A stretch of 64,000 bases of DNA, taken from assembly GCA_003168265.1 (NCBI GenBank), contig PMSV01000012.1:1-64000 (forward strand). The letters are read 5' to 3'. Under the pieces are notes generated by a model. That model was not told where the DNA came from, made no database searches, and worked only from the letters and a program-made list of their open reading frames with translations. Both the position numbers and the translations under genes were made by a program. Of this stretch, positions 17,099 to 24,965 are shown in pieces. Numbering within the stretch: the stretch's first letter is position 1; each line of letters begins with the position of its first letter. The stretch is from Chitinophagaceae bacterium (GTDB lineage Bacteria > Bacteroidota > Bacteroidia > Chitinophagales > Chitinophagaceae).

Positions 17099-17545
17099 TT
17101 AGGCAGGATTTTTCTTTTCACTGCGCTGGATGAAAAAATAATATGCCAGAAAACTCAAAGAAATACAGACGGCCATAATGGCCACAGAATGGATGCCCAG
17201 GGGAAGATTGAAATTGACGATCCCAAGTCCAATCCCGGAACAAGCGCAGATCAGGAACCATTTGATCGCGGAGGATTTCCTGTCCGTACGGGCTGGTTCC
17301 AGGTACTGGCTCACAGCAGTTTCCGAAATGCCCCGCTCGATCATCCGGCGCTTAATCCGGCTGTCCAGCGCCATCCTGATGATGGCAAGAAAAAAAGAAG
17401 TAAAAAGATAAATCCCGATCAGGGTTCCGGTTACGTGAACGAATTCCTCATTGAATTCACGATCATAAAAAGGTTGCAATCCGCTTTGTGCACTTGCCCC
17501 AAAACAAGTTAGCAGGGCGCCGCAAATAAGAAAAAGTTTTTTCAT
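17099..17545 (-). CDS. Membrane protein, DUF6249-like
   Basis: This 148-residue protein has a signal peptide (LFLICGALLTCFGASAQ), a transmembrane helix near residues 37-58 (TGTLIGIYLFTSFFLAII), a cytoplasmic loop with basic RIKRRMIERGISETAVSQYL, and two further helices (WFLICACSGIGLGIV and VAIMAVCISLSFLAYYFF). The layout matches small inner-membrane proteins named DUF6249 in Bacteroidota, although I rate the family match as tentative. It sits between the anti-sigma gene (51 bases upstream) and the repeat lipoprotein gene (11 bases downstream). Function unknown; perhaps a membrane partner of the lipoprotein. Confidence 0.6.
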   Translation of the reverse strand: MKKLFLICGALLTCFGASAQSGLQPFYDREFNEEFVHVTGTLIGIYLFTSFFLAIIRMALDSRIKRRMIERGISETAVSQYLEPARTDRKSSAIKWFLICACSGIGLGIVNFNLPLGIHSVAIMAVCISLSFLAYYFFIQRSEKKNPA

Positions 17546-17596
17546 GTTGAATGATTATAAAGAATAAGACCGCCAACCTGACACAGGGTTGCAGAA

Positions 17597-18070
17597 TTAG
17601 TAAAAATTCAGCTCAGAAACTTTTTTGCGGTAACGGCCGTAAATCTCAAAAGCCTGGATCAGAACAATAATACAGGCAGCAATCAATGTGATATATAATG
17701 TGATTTTAGAAAAGCCGGTAACAGAGTTAGAGTCCTGGAAATATTTCGCCGCATAAGCCTTTATCAATGTCCATTTCCACCATAGGCCCGCAATTAAGCC
17801 CGCTGCAATGGTCGCGGCTACCAAATAAAAAACCGGCACTCTATTTCTCATCACTTCCCTCTCAATAGCCTCTCCGGCTAACTCAGCCGGATCAAAATCA
17901 AAAACCGGCCGCTCCTGTTCTTTGAGTCCCGAAAACAACAATTTATATTCACTCGCAATCTGCCTGCAATGCGCACAATTCCCCATATGCGCCTGCGCGG
18001 CCTGCGCACAGGTCCAGGGTTCCAGCACATACTGCTGAATCGCTTCCTCAGTCAAATGCATTTCGTTCAT
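17597..18070 (-). CDS. Putative anti-sigma factor (zinc-finger plus membrane anchor)
   Basis: This 157-residue protein has an N-terminal cytosolic part with HMGNCAHCR (near residue 28), the His-x3-Cys-x2-Cys signature of zinc-associated anti-sigma domains. Two hydrophobic helices follow: VFYLVAATIAAGLIAGLWW and ITLYITLIAACIIVLIQAF. Its start overlaps the stop of the ECF sigma gene by 4 bases (ATGA), which couples translation and supports a sigma/anti-sigma pair. It should hold the sigma factor at the membrane until an envelope signal releases it. The signal is unknown. Confidence 0.78.
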   Translation of the reverse strand: MNEMHLTEEAIQQYVLEPWTCAQAAQAHMGNCAHCRQIASEYKLLFSGLKEQERPVFDFDPAELAGEAIEREVMRNRVPVFYLVAATIAAGLIAGLWWKWTLIKAYAAKYFQDSNSVTGFSKITLYITLIAACIIVLIQAFEIYGRYRKKVSELNFY

Positions 18071-18762
18071 AATTCCTGTTTCTGGTATTTTTTTAGCAAT
18101 TGCTCTTTCAACTGTTTTCGGGCCCGGAAAAGATAACTCTTCACTGTGCCTACCGGAACGCCCGTAATCCCCGAGATCTCCTCATAACTCAGCTCTTCCT
18201 CATGAAAGAGCCCGATCAGCGTCCGGAATAAAGGTGAAAGCTCCTTCAACTCCCCGGCCAGGATCTTAGCCAGTTCCCTTTGTCGCAACCTCCCCTCTAT
18301 CGCACCGGCTACTGCTGGAATAAATGACATCTCCCCCTCCTCCTGGCCCAGCCCCGTACCCGAATGGCCCAGGTCATCCAGCATCACCAATTTCTTCTTC
18401 TCAAGCCAGTTCAGACAGGTATTATAGGCAATCTGTGCAATCCAGGTCGATAGCTTCGACCTGAAACCAAAGCCCCCCAGGTTCCGGAAAACCTTCAGGT
18501 AAATATCCTGCACTATGTCCTTCCGATCCTCCGAAAGGCTTACCATCCGGCAGACGATCTGCCCCACCAGCGCTTGAGTATTATGCACGATAACCGAAAA
18601 AGCCTCATTCCTCCCGCGAAGGACCGCGTGTACTAATTCTCTATCAGTAAGGTTATTTTCAGTTGGTTGGTTCAATAAAAGATGAGACCGCTCCCCTCGC
18701 AAAAAGTTGCAGAGAAAAGAATAAAGACTGCCCTTCCCCGAATAAACAGAAAGTTCTTCCAT
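18067..18762 (-). CDS. ECF-type RNA polymerase sigma factor
   Basis: This 231-residue sigma-70 family protein has region 2 in residues about 45-110 (AFSVIVHNTQALVGQIVCR, then DRKDIVQDIYLKVFRNLGGF and STWIAQIAYNTCLNWL) and region 4 near residues 170-220, with the helix-turn-helix LSYEEISGITGVPVGTVKSYLFRARKQL. The first 30 residues are an unusual Ser/Gly/Arg-rich extension before the conserved ELVHAVLRG, so an internal start cannot be excluded. It leads a minus-strand operon: sigma, anti-sigma, DUF6249-like, repeat lipoprotein. Autoregulation is likely but no promoter was identified. Confidence 0.88.
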   Translation of the reverse strand: MEELSVYSGKGSLYSFLCNFLRGERSHLLLNQPTENNLTDRELVHAVLRGRNEAFSVIVHNTQALVGQIVCRMVSLSEDRKDIVQDIYLKVFRNLGGFGFRSKLSTWIAQIAYNTCLNWLEKKKLVMLDDLGHSGTGLGQEEGEMSFIPAVAGAIEGRLRQRELAKILAGELKELSPLFRTLIGLFHEEELSYEEISGITGVPVGTVKSYLFRARKQLKEQLLKKYQKQEL

Positions 18763-18871
18763 TTGTATATCAAACTAAGAGACAAGTTTTTATTTTAGTC
18801 GGAATAGTTTTTTTCACAAAGCCAGCGATTTAAGGGATCATATCCTTAAACCCAATATAACGAATTGATAT

Positions 18872-19672
18872 TCACTTTGTCAATAAACCCGCATCAATGA
18901 CAAATTCCGAACCGGTTATAAATCTTGCTTGTTCAGAACAAAGATATACTACCGCACAGGCAACATCCTCCGGCTCTATCCATGGAACAGGCAGCAAATT
19001 ACCTGCACTGCGCTCTGCTATTTCCCTCGTAGTTGTTCCCTCCAAAGCAGCAAGCCCGTCATTCATTGGCGTATTCACTCCCGTAGGATGAATGGAAACT
19101 ACCCGAATATTATAAGGAGCCAATTCAATAGCCCAGGATTTTGTGAGGCCAGTCAACCCCCATTTAGAAGCGGCATAATGACTAAGCCTCTTCATTCCAC
19201 GCAAACCCGCAATGGAAGAATTGTTGATGATGACTCCCGATTCCTGGCGGATAAAATGGGGAATGATCTTCCTTCCAACGAGCCATGGCCCCTTCAGATT
19301 AATATCGATCATGGCATCCCAGGCCTCCTCCGATAGCTCATGCGAGAAGCCATATGCACAAATGCCGGCATTGTTAAAAAGAATATCGATTCTGCCAAAA
19401 CCGGCGATGGCTTCCTCAACAGCAATAGAAATATCTGCTTCATTACGAACATCCCCTTTGAAATAAAGACAATTTGACCCGAGTAATTCAATTTCCTTCT
19501 TCAATGATAGCAACTCATCCTCCGAACCAAATGAATAAGCAGGATATTGCAATTGTCTCGAGACATCAAATGCAACAATATTTACCCCTTCTCTTGCAAG
19601 CGCAATGGCCGTAGCCCTTCCCTGTCCATGCGCGGCTCCGGTGATAAAAGCGGCTTTCCCTGCTAAACTCAT
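18872..19672 (-). CDS. Short-chain dehydrogenase, mycofactocin-coupled SDR type
   Basis: This 266-residue Rossmann enzyme has the cofactor motif TGAAHGQGRATAIAL (residues 11-25), NNAGICAYG for the adenine-ring strand, a catalytic Ser in INNSSIAG, and the YAASK catalytic pair. Its GxxxGQGR loop and the extra segment FDVSRQLQYPAYSFGSEDEL between strand 2 and helix C resemble mycofactocin-associated SDRs, known mainly from Actinomycetota, which hold NAD(H) tightly. No mycofactocin genes are present here. Its start overlaps the upstream AhpD-like gene by 4 bases, so the two are translated together. The substrate is unknown; a secondary alcohol is likely. Confidence 0.85.
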   Translation of the reverse strand: MSLAGKAAFITGAAHGQGRATAIALAREGVNIVAFDVSRQLQYPAYSFGSEDELLSLKKEIELLGSNCLYFKGDVRNEADISIAVEEAIAGFGRIDILFNNAGICAYGFSHELSEEAWDAMIDINLKGPWLVGRKIIPHFIRQESGVIINNSSIAGLRGMKRLSHYAASKWGLTGLTKSWAIELAPYNIRVVSIHPTGVNTPMNDGLAALEGTTTREIAERSAGNLLPVPWIEPEDVACAVVYLCSEQARFITGSEFVIDAGLLTK

Positions 19673-20214
19673 AATTTATTAGATTTATTCACCGGCAGAT
19701 AATCCTTCAAATAATCATCAATATCGGTTTCAATTACATTATTAAAAATATTAGTTGCAATCATTTGTCCTGCAAAAGCAATCAAAAGAACCAATTCCTC
19801 GTCGCTGTAAGATTCTTTCAATTTTTCGACCTGATCATCAGTAATGATACCTTTATTCCCTGCAATGGCAATTCCAAAAGACAATAGGTCTTGTTCCTTT
19901 TCATTCACTTTAAAATCTTCTGGTTTTTCGCCATTATCAATGATTATCTTCCTGAAAAAAGTCGAGCACAAGGGGCAATCGGCCGCAAAAGAAATTGAAT
20001 ATGCAAAAAGATAAGCAAGCCTTTCACCTGTTATTTTCTTGACAGCTTCATACAAGGGGTACCATTGCATATAGGCATGAAACGCGGGCGGCGCCAATGC
20101 AAGCGTTGCTTTCATATTGGTGATCTGTGCATTAAACCTTCTTTTATGATCATCAAAAGCCGCGCTGATTCCATCATCAGCCTTGTCTATAACAAGAGGA
20201 TTGATTCTTGGCAT
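19669..20214 (-). CDS. Carboxymuconolactone decarboxylase/AhpD-like protein
   Basis: This 181-residue, mostly helical protein has a redox-type CPLC pair in FAADCPLCSTFFRK near residue 80, within the AhpD-like fold. The catalytic His that follows the CxxC in AhpD is missing here, so peroxidase-reducing activity is not assured. The C-terminal half (DEELVLLIAFAGQMIATNIFNNVIETDIDDYL) fits the helical family. It is the first gene of a two-gene unit with the SDR, whose ATG overlaps its stop. It may act with that SDR in oxidising or detoxifying a small organic compound (inference). Confidence 0.7.
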   Translation of the reverse strand: MPRINPLVIDKADDGISAAFDDHKRRFNAQITNMKATLALAPPAFHAYMQWYPLYEAVKKITGERLAYLFAYSISFAADCPLCSTFFRKIIIDNGEKPEDFKVNEKEQDLLSFGIAIAGNKGIITDDQVEKLKESYSDEELVLLIAFAGQMIATNIFNNVIETDIDDYLKDYLPVNKSNKL

Positions 20215-20333
20215 AACATTTCAAGGAAGTTACTCAAACTAAGTTATCGCAAAAAAAAGCAACGGCGATATTAATCTATACCGCCGCACTTACCCTGTTC
20301 ATCTGTAGTAGAAAAAAAATATCGCGTTATCCC

Positions 20334-20768
20334 CTATGCCGCCGGTTCCTCAACCTGCTTGCTCCTGACTTTAAAAAGTGGCGAGTAGAGTACCCGGTTC
20401 ACCCAAATGAGGTAAGTATTTAGTACCAGAAGTAAAAAACTGATGCCGAGGGCCGAAGGAAGAGGCTCTAAGAAAATATGGAACAGCAAAATATTTAGCG
20501 TGACAGGAAATATCAGGATCAGCAATATGGGGGCGAAAATGTTCAGGATGAGCAAGAGCCCGAAGATCGACTCAATTATTTTAAGGACCACAAAAAAATA
20601 ACCCGAAGCAAACAATGCTCCAAGAAATTTACCGGCTCCACTTTCTGGGTCAGGTGGTGGAGTCGGAATAAAATGGAGAAAGAAATTAAGCCCAAAAACA
20701 AAATATACAAGGCCTAACAGGATTCTTGCAGCATGACCGATTCTGGCATTGAATTGATTAATAGCCAT
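20334..20768 (-). CDS. DoxX-like membrane protein
   Basis: With the start at ATG 20768 (MAINQFNARIGHAAR) the protein is 144 residues with four hydrophobic helices: ILLGLVYFVFGLNFF, ALFASGYFFVVLKIIESIFGLLLIL, a third at APILLILIFPVTLNILLFHIF, and ALGISFLLLVLNTYLIWV. The pattern RIGHAARILLGLVYFVFGLNFF with a following Pro-rich loop and the FFVVLKIIESIFGLLLL helix matches DoxX proteins. An in-frame upstream ATG (20813) would add a further hydrophobic stretch. DoxX-type proteins are associated with redox and sulfur stress, but their chemistry is mostly unknown. It stands alone on the minus strand. Confidence 0.78.
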   Translation of the reverse strand: MAINQFNARIGHAARILLGLVYFVFGLNFFLHFIPTPPPDPESGAGKFLGALFASGYFFVVLKIIESIFGLLLILNIFAPILLILIFPVTLNILLFHIFLEPLPSALGISFLLLVLNTYLIWVNRVLYSPLFKVRSKQVEEPAA

Positions 20769-20813
20769 AAAAAAAATTATAATGATGGAAAAATGGAGTT
20801 TGGACTCATACAC

Positions 20814-21014
20814 CTAATTTCTGCAGCCAGTGTAATTCCCCATTAGGAATGTCCCGCTAATGATTTTCATTTCATCAAAACTGATTTCTGCGGCACCTGT
20901 TAACTGGCCGTATTCGGGATCAGGGGCCCCGCCATAGCCCACAAAAGGTCCTTCTCCGGAAATAGCAGGCTTCCTTCTCAGCGATGTATAAATCATTTGT
21001 GCATGAGCTATCAT
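20814..21014 (-). CDS. Short hypothetical protein, possibly a gene fragment
   Basis: This 66-residue frame starts at an ATG (21014) and ends 45 bases before the DoxX start. It reads GPFVGYGGAPDPEYGQLTG followed by ISFDEMKIISGTFLMGNYTGCRN, which has protein-like composition but no signal peptide or recognised domain. It could be the intact C-terminal end of a longer lost gene. The 188 bases between it and the gamma-glutamyltransferase gene show nothing further. Low confidence that it is expressed. Confidence 0.3.
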   Translation of the reverse strand: MIAHAQMIYTSLRRKPAISGEGPFVGYGGAPDPEYGQLTGAAEISFDEMKIISGTFLMGNYTGCRN

Positions 21015-21202
21015 ATATCGAAGGTTAGTATAGATTTTATAACTGTTCAGAGAAATAAGAATGAAAAAATTGTCGCCTCAGCAACATCGATCATACAATC
21101 GCAAGATCCTATGGTTCATCTCAAGTAACATGCAGCAATATTATATCAAATCATTTAGTCTACCAAATTAATAGATATTAATATTAGGAACTCCTCTTTC
21201 CC

Positions 21203-23044
21203 CTACCAGCCAATACCATAATCCACTCCATAATTACTGCTACCTCCCATAAAAGTCCCGTGCTTGTTGTCAAAATAGATCGCGTTGATCGGCCCGCTCG
21301 TCCGGTCTCTCACAGTCAGCATATAACCCATTTTGATCAGATCCCTTCTCACGTATTCTGGTGTCTCGCTGTTGATCAGGATATGACCCGGATGGGGTTT
21401 ACGGTCATTGATCTGTTCTCCGCCCAGCGAAAGCCAGAGTTGGTCAGTATTGACATTCTGTGCTTCAGTCGCCTCCTGAACGCTCATGCCGAACTCAACC
21501 ACATTAAGGAAAAACTGCAGCAGATTCTGATCCTGTGTATCGCCCCCCTGCACTGCGAAAGCTAAAAATGGTTTTCCATCCTTCATCGCCATAGAAGGAG
21601 TCAATGTCACCCTTGGTTTTTTATGCGGTGCCACCACATTAAAGGGATTCAGAACGGAATCCAGCACAAAACTCTGCATCCTTTGGCTCATCCCCACTCC
21701 TGTATGCCCTGCAATGCAGGCCGGAACCCAGCCGCCACTCGGTGTAACGGAAACCACCCAGCCTTCTTTATCTGCAGCCTCGATCGAAGTAGTTCCCAGC
21801 CAGAGCCGCTGCATATAGGCGCTGTCGATCATCGCCGTAGAAGCGCCTTTTCCTCTTTTCTCCAAAAGGTTTTGGTAGGGATTGGTCTTCCCCTCATATG
21901 GATAGGGATCTCCTGGACCAATATCTGCATTGTTCCTGTCAGATAGGATCAGTTTAGCCCGCTCCTTTCCATATTCTTTGTTCAACAGTCCCTTGATCGG
22001 TATGCCTGAAGAGAAATAGGGATCTCCGTAATAAAAATCCCGATCGGCAAAAGCAAGGCTCATGCTTTGGTAAACCGTATTGATATAACGGGTGCTATTA
22101 TAGCCCATCGATTTCAGATCGAAATTCTCAAGAATATTCAGAGCCTGTAACATAGACGGACCCTGTGACCATTGCTGCAATTTGTAAACCTCTATACCCC
22201 TGTAATTCACATGAAGAGGTTCCTCTTCGACCGGCTTCCATTGGGCCAGGTCCTCCATGGTAATCAATCCGCCTTGTTCCTGGCAGCCGCGTACAAATTC
22301 CTTTGCAATATCGCCCTTATAAAACCGGTCATAAGCAGCATAGATTGCTTCTTTGCGGTTCATTTTTTTCTTCAGGGCCCCCTGTTCTGCATCCACCATT
22401 TTTTGCAAGGTCTCCAACAAATCCTTCTGGACGAACACCTCGCCTGGTTCCGGCGCTTCCCGAGACGCTCCCTGATGCGTCAGAAATACAGCCTTGCTAT
22501 ATGGCCAGTCATTAATTCTCTTCTTATTTGCTTCGATCACGTTGCTTAGAGGGCCATCTGCCGCATAGCCTGCCGCCAATTGCATGGCCGGGGCCAATAC
22601 CTGTTTTAGGCTCATGGTCCCATATTCAGCCAGCATAAAACAAAGTCCTCCGGGCGTACCAGGCGTTACAGCAGCCAGGGGTCCATATTCCGGCGGGAAT
22701 CGCATGCCTTTGGATTTGAAGAATTCAGGGGTCGCGCCTGTCGGCGCGTATCCAAGAGCGTCAATAGAAATAACTTTACCGTTATGGGGGTTATAAATGA
22801 TGGCCTGGGTTTCTCCGCCCCAACTTAAAGTAGTCCACATGGTACAGACCGCAGCAAGCATCGCACAAGCCGCATCCACTGCGTTGCCCCCTTGTTGAAA
22901 GATCTGAGCCCCCGCCTCTGCTCCATAGGTTTTGCCTGTAATTGCCATCCAGTTTTTACCATATAATTGTGGCTTCTGGGTCTGTTGTGCATTCATCTGC
23001 CAATAGCCTAAAAAAAAGCTTATTAAAAGAATTAAATATCTCAT
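21203..23044 (-). CDS. ggt: Gamma-glutamyltransferase family Ntn-hydrolase
   Basis: Start at ATG 23044 gives 613 residues with a signal peptide (MRYLILLISFFLGYWQMNAQ); an upstream ATG at 23086 is less likely. The proenzyme has the GNAVDAACA and SWGGETQ motifs of the large subunit and PLAAVTPGTPGGLCFML. The nucleophile Thr of the small subunit lies in GTTSIEAADKEG (first Thr, residue 418 from this start), where autocleavage would occur. The substrate-binding region reads GMSQRMQSFVLD instead of the classical NNEMDDF, and TPSMAMKDG follows. It should be periplasmic and split gamma-glutamyl bonds, for example glutathione; the subfamily change leaves the exact substrate open. It diverges from the AhpD-like pair across 92 bases. 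Confidence 0.9.
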   Translation of the reverse strand: MRYLILLISFFLGYWQMNAQQTQKPQLYGKNWMAITGKTYGAEAGAQIFQQGGNAVDAACAMLAAVCTMWTTLSWGGETQAIIYNPHNGKVISIDALGYAPTGATPEFFKSKGMRFPPEYGPLAAVTPGTPGGLCFMLAEYGTMSLKQVLAPAMQLAAGYAADGPLSNVIEANKKRINDWPYSKAVFLTHQGASREAPEPGEVFVQKDLLETLQKMVDAEQGALKKKMNRKEAIYAAYDRFYKGDIAKEFVRGCQEQGGLITMEDLAQWKPVEEEPLHVNYRGIEVYKLQQWSQGPSMLQALNILENFDLKSMGYNSTRYINTVYQSMSLAFADRDFYYGDPYFSSGIPIKGLLNKEYGKERAKLILSDRNNADIGPGDPYPYEGKTNPYQNLLEKRGKGASTAMIDSAYMQRLWLGTTSIEAADKEGWVVSVTPSGGWVPACIAGHTGVGMSQRMQSFVLDSVLNPFNVVAPHKKPRVTLTPSMAMKDGKPFLAFAVQGGDTQDQNLLQFFLNVVEFGMSVQEATEAQNVNTDQLWLSLGGEQINDRKPHPGHILINSETPEYVRRDLIKMGYMLTVRDRTSGPINAIYFDNKHGTFMGGSSNYGVDYGIGW

Positions 23045-23136
23045 TTGCGTAGGTTTGTCCTTTAAAGGTAAAGCATGGGGCCTCAAATAAAATCTCCATT
23101 AATTGTTTATATTGCTCCTGAGAAAAAACCAATATT

Positions 23137-23718
23137 ATGCCACACATAGATTTACCGGAAGGATACCCGGGCATCCGAAGCCTTTTCATGTATAGCCCCT
23201 TAACAGCCAAACCTCTCAATGATCTCGTTCAAACCCTGCTTCACGATCCCGCCTATTCAACTCTCACGCCTGGCGAGCGCGAACTCATAGCGACCTATAC
23301 ATCCAGTCTAAATGAATGTAAATATTGCGCAACCACCCATGGAGCGATTGCAAAATATCAGCTCGGTGGAAATGCTCAAATCGTAAATGAAGTAATAGCT
23401 AACCCCGATACGGCCAGCATAAGTGATAAACTAAAAGCTTTATTGCATATAGCTGCCAAGGTCCGGCAAAGCGGCAAAAAAGTCACCGAACAAGATATCC
23501 AGACTGCCCGCGACCAGGGAGCCACTGATAAAGAAATCCACGATGTCGTCCTGATTGCCGCCGCCTTCTCCATGTTCAATCGGTATGTCGACGGGCTCGC
23601 AGCCTGGGCTCCCGATGACCCTGCTATTTACGATGCCATCGGCAAACAACGGGCAACTGAGGGTTATCATACCAAACCCTTCCAGGTAACGCAGCCTCAA
23701 ACAAATCAAAATAATTGA
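23137..23718 (+). CDS. AhpD-like/carboxymuconolactone decarboxylase family protein
   Basis: This 193-residue helical protein has the AhpD-type active site: ECKYCATTHG, giving Cys-x2-Cys-x3-His after ERELIATYTSS. Such proteins reduce peroxides with a thioredoxin- or lipoyl-type partner. It starts PHIDLPEGYPGIRSLFMYSP, a feature of peroxidase-related CMD proteins. The next gene is a paralogue about half identical by eye, only 2 bases downstream of its stop, so a tandem duplication is likely. A divergent promoter is shared with gamma-glutamyltransferase. Function as an organic-peroxide reductase is inference. Confidence 0.85.
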   Translation: MPHIDLPEGYPGIRSLFMYSPLTAKPLNDLVQTLLHDPAYSTLTPGERELIATYTSSLNECKYCATTHGAIAKYQLGGNAQIVNEVIANPDTASISDKLKALLHIAAKVRQSGKKVTEQDIQTARDQGATDKEIHDVVLIAAAFSMFNRYVDGLAAWAPDDPAIYDAIGKQRATEGYHTKPFQVTQPQTNQNN

Positions 23719-23720
23719 GC

Positions 23721-24275
23721 ATGCCCTATATACCCTTAAAAGAAAACCTTCCCGGCATTACCGGATTACTGGACTATCGCCTGGATACGGCCCTGCCCAT
23801 TCGTGAACTCACACAAATCCTGCTTCGTGGAGAATCAACCCTCACTGAGGGCGAAAGAGAACTAATCGCTGCCGTGGTCTCCAATGCCAATGAATGTGCC
23901 TTCTGCACTGCCGCCCATACTGCCATCGCTGACCTCTATATCGGAGATCCCGAAATCTCGGCTAAAGCCAAAGAAGATCCGCAAACAGCACCCTTGAGTG
24001 AAAAGATGAAAGCTTTATTGCAGATTGCACGAGCCGTTCAGAAAAACGGCAAATTCGTCACAGAACAAATGGTCAAACTCGCCCGTGACGATGGCGCTAC
24101 CGATCGGGAACTTCATGACACTGTTCTGATCGCCGCCCTCTTCAGCCTGTACAATCGCTATGTCGACGGTCTCGCCTCAGTCACACCCACGGATCCCGCC
24201 TTCTACAAGCGGCTTGGACAGATCCTCCTGAACAAAGGTTATCTCCCTTCGAAGGATCGCTATGCTTCACTTTAA
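23721..24275 (+). CDS. AhpD-like protein, paralogue of the upstream gene
   Basis: The ATG at 23721 is preferred over an in-frame TTG at 23715 that overlaps the previous stop. The 184-residue product repeats the layout of its neighbour: PYIPLKENLPGITGLLDY at the N-terminus, ERELIAAVVSNANECAFCTAAH with the Cys-x2-Cys-x3-His centre, and the shared motif DGATDRELHDTVLIAALFSLYNRYVDGL. Adjacent, near-abutting paralogues suggest a two-subunit or subfunctionalised enzyme. Its 3' end overlaps the convergent rpiA by 9 bases. It is probably cytoplasmic, with no signal peptide. Confidence 0.85.
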   Translation: MPYIPLKENLPGITGLLDYRLDTALPIRELTQILLRGESTLTEGERELIAAVVSNANECAFCTAAHTAIADLYIGDPEISAKAKEDPQTAPLSEKMKALLQIARAVQKNGKFVTEQMVKLARDDGATDRELHDTVLIAALFSLYNRYVDGLASVTPTDPAFYKRLGQILLNKGYLPSKDRYASL

Positions 24276-24962
24276 AATTCTCTCCAAAACCTTCACCTCT
24301 CCGCTTTCATAACCGACCACCAATTTTGAAGCGATTCCTACAAAAAGTCCATTATCCGCAACGCCGGTGATCGCATTGATCTTATCCTCAAGAGTGGCCG
24401 GATCGGCAATCTCCCCGAATGAACAATCAATTATATAATTCCCGTTATCAGTCAGGAAAACCTCCCTCTCGCTATCGCTGTTCTTTCTCAGGAGCGGTTC
24501 ACATCCCATTGCTCCCAGGTTTTCAAAAACCTTCTCCCAGCCAAAGGGGATAACTTCCACTGGCAAGGGAAATTTTCCCAGGCAGTTGACCAGTTTATGA
24601 CCATCCACAACCACAACCATTTGCCTGGAATTGGTCGCCACGATTTTTTCCCGCAGCAAAGCGCCGCCACCGCCCTTGATGAGATTAAGCTTCCCGTCCG
24701 CTTCATCTGCTCCATCGATGGTCAGGTCGATCTGATCGATTTCCCCAAAAGAAACAAGCGGTATTCCAAGGGCCGCCGCCTGATCAGCAGAACGTTTCGA
24801 AGTCGCGATGGCCCGGATCTTCAAATCTGAATTCCGAATCATCTCTCCGATACGCTCGATCGCCCAATAGGCGGTAGTGCCCGTTCCCAGGCCTAGGATC
24901 ATGCCGCTTTGGACAAATTCAACTGCCTTCTCAGCAGCGAGTTTCTTTGGATTCATATTCAT
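24267..24962 (-). CDS. rpiA: Ribose-5-phosphate isomerase A
   Basis: This 231-residue enzyme interconverts ribose 5-phosphate and ribulose 5-phosphate in the pentose phosphate pathway. The signature stretches are intact: LGLGTGTTAYWAIERIG (residues 20-36), the acidic DLTIDGADEAD with the catalytic Asp pair, KGGGGALLREKIV (lysine and base region) and the C-terminal LVVGYESGEVKVLE. Length and order agree with the family. It is followed 3 bases upstream by the M28 peptidase gene on the same strand, so they may be co-transcribed, although the pairing has no evident metabolic meaning. Confidence 0.95.
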   Translation of the reverse strand: MNMNPKKLAAEKAVEFVQSGMILGLGTGTTAYWAIERIGEMIRNSDLKIRAIATSKRSADQAAALGIPLVSFGEIDQIDLTIDGADEADGKLNLIKGGGGALLREKIVATNSRQMVVVVDGHKLVNCLGKFPLPVEVIPFGWEKVFENLGAMGCEPLLRKNSDSEREVFLTDNGNYIIDCSFGEIADPATLEDKINAITGVADNGLFVGIASKLVVGYESGEVKVLERILK

Positions 24963-24965
24963 CTT

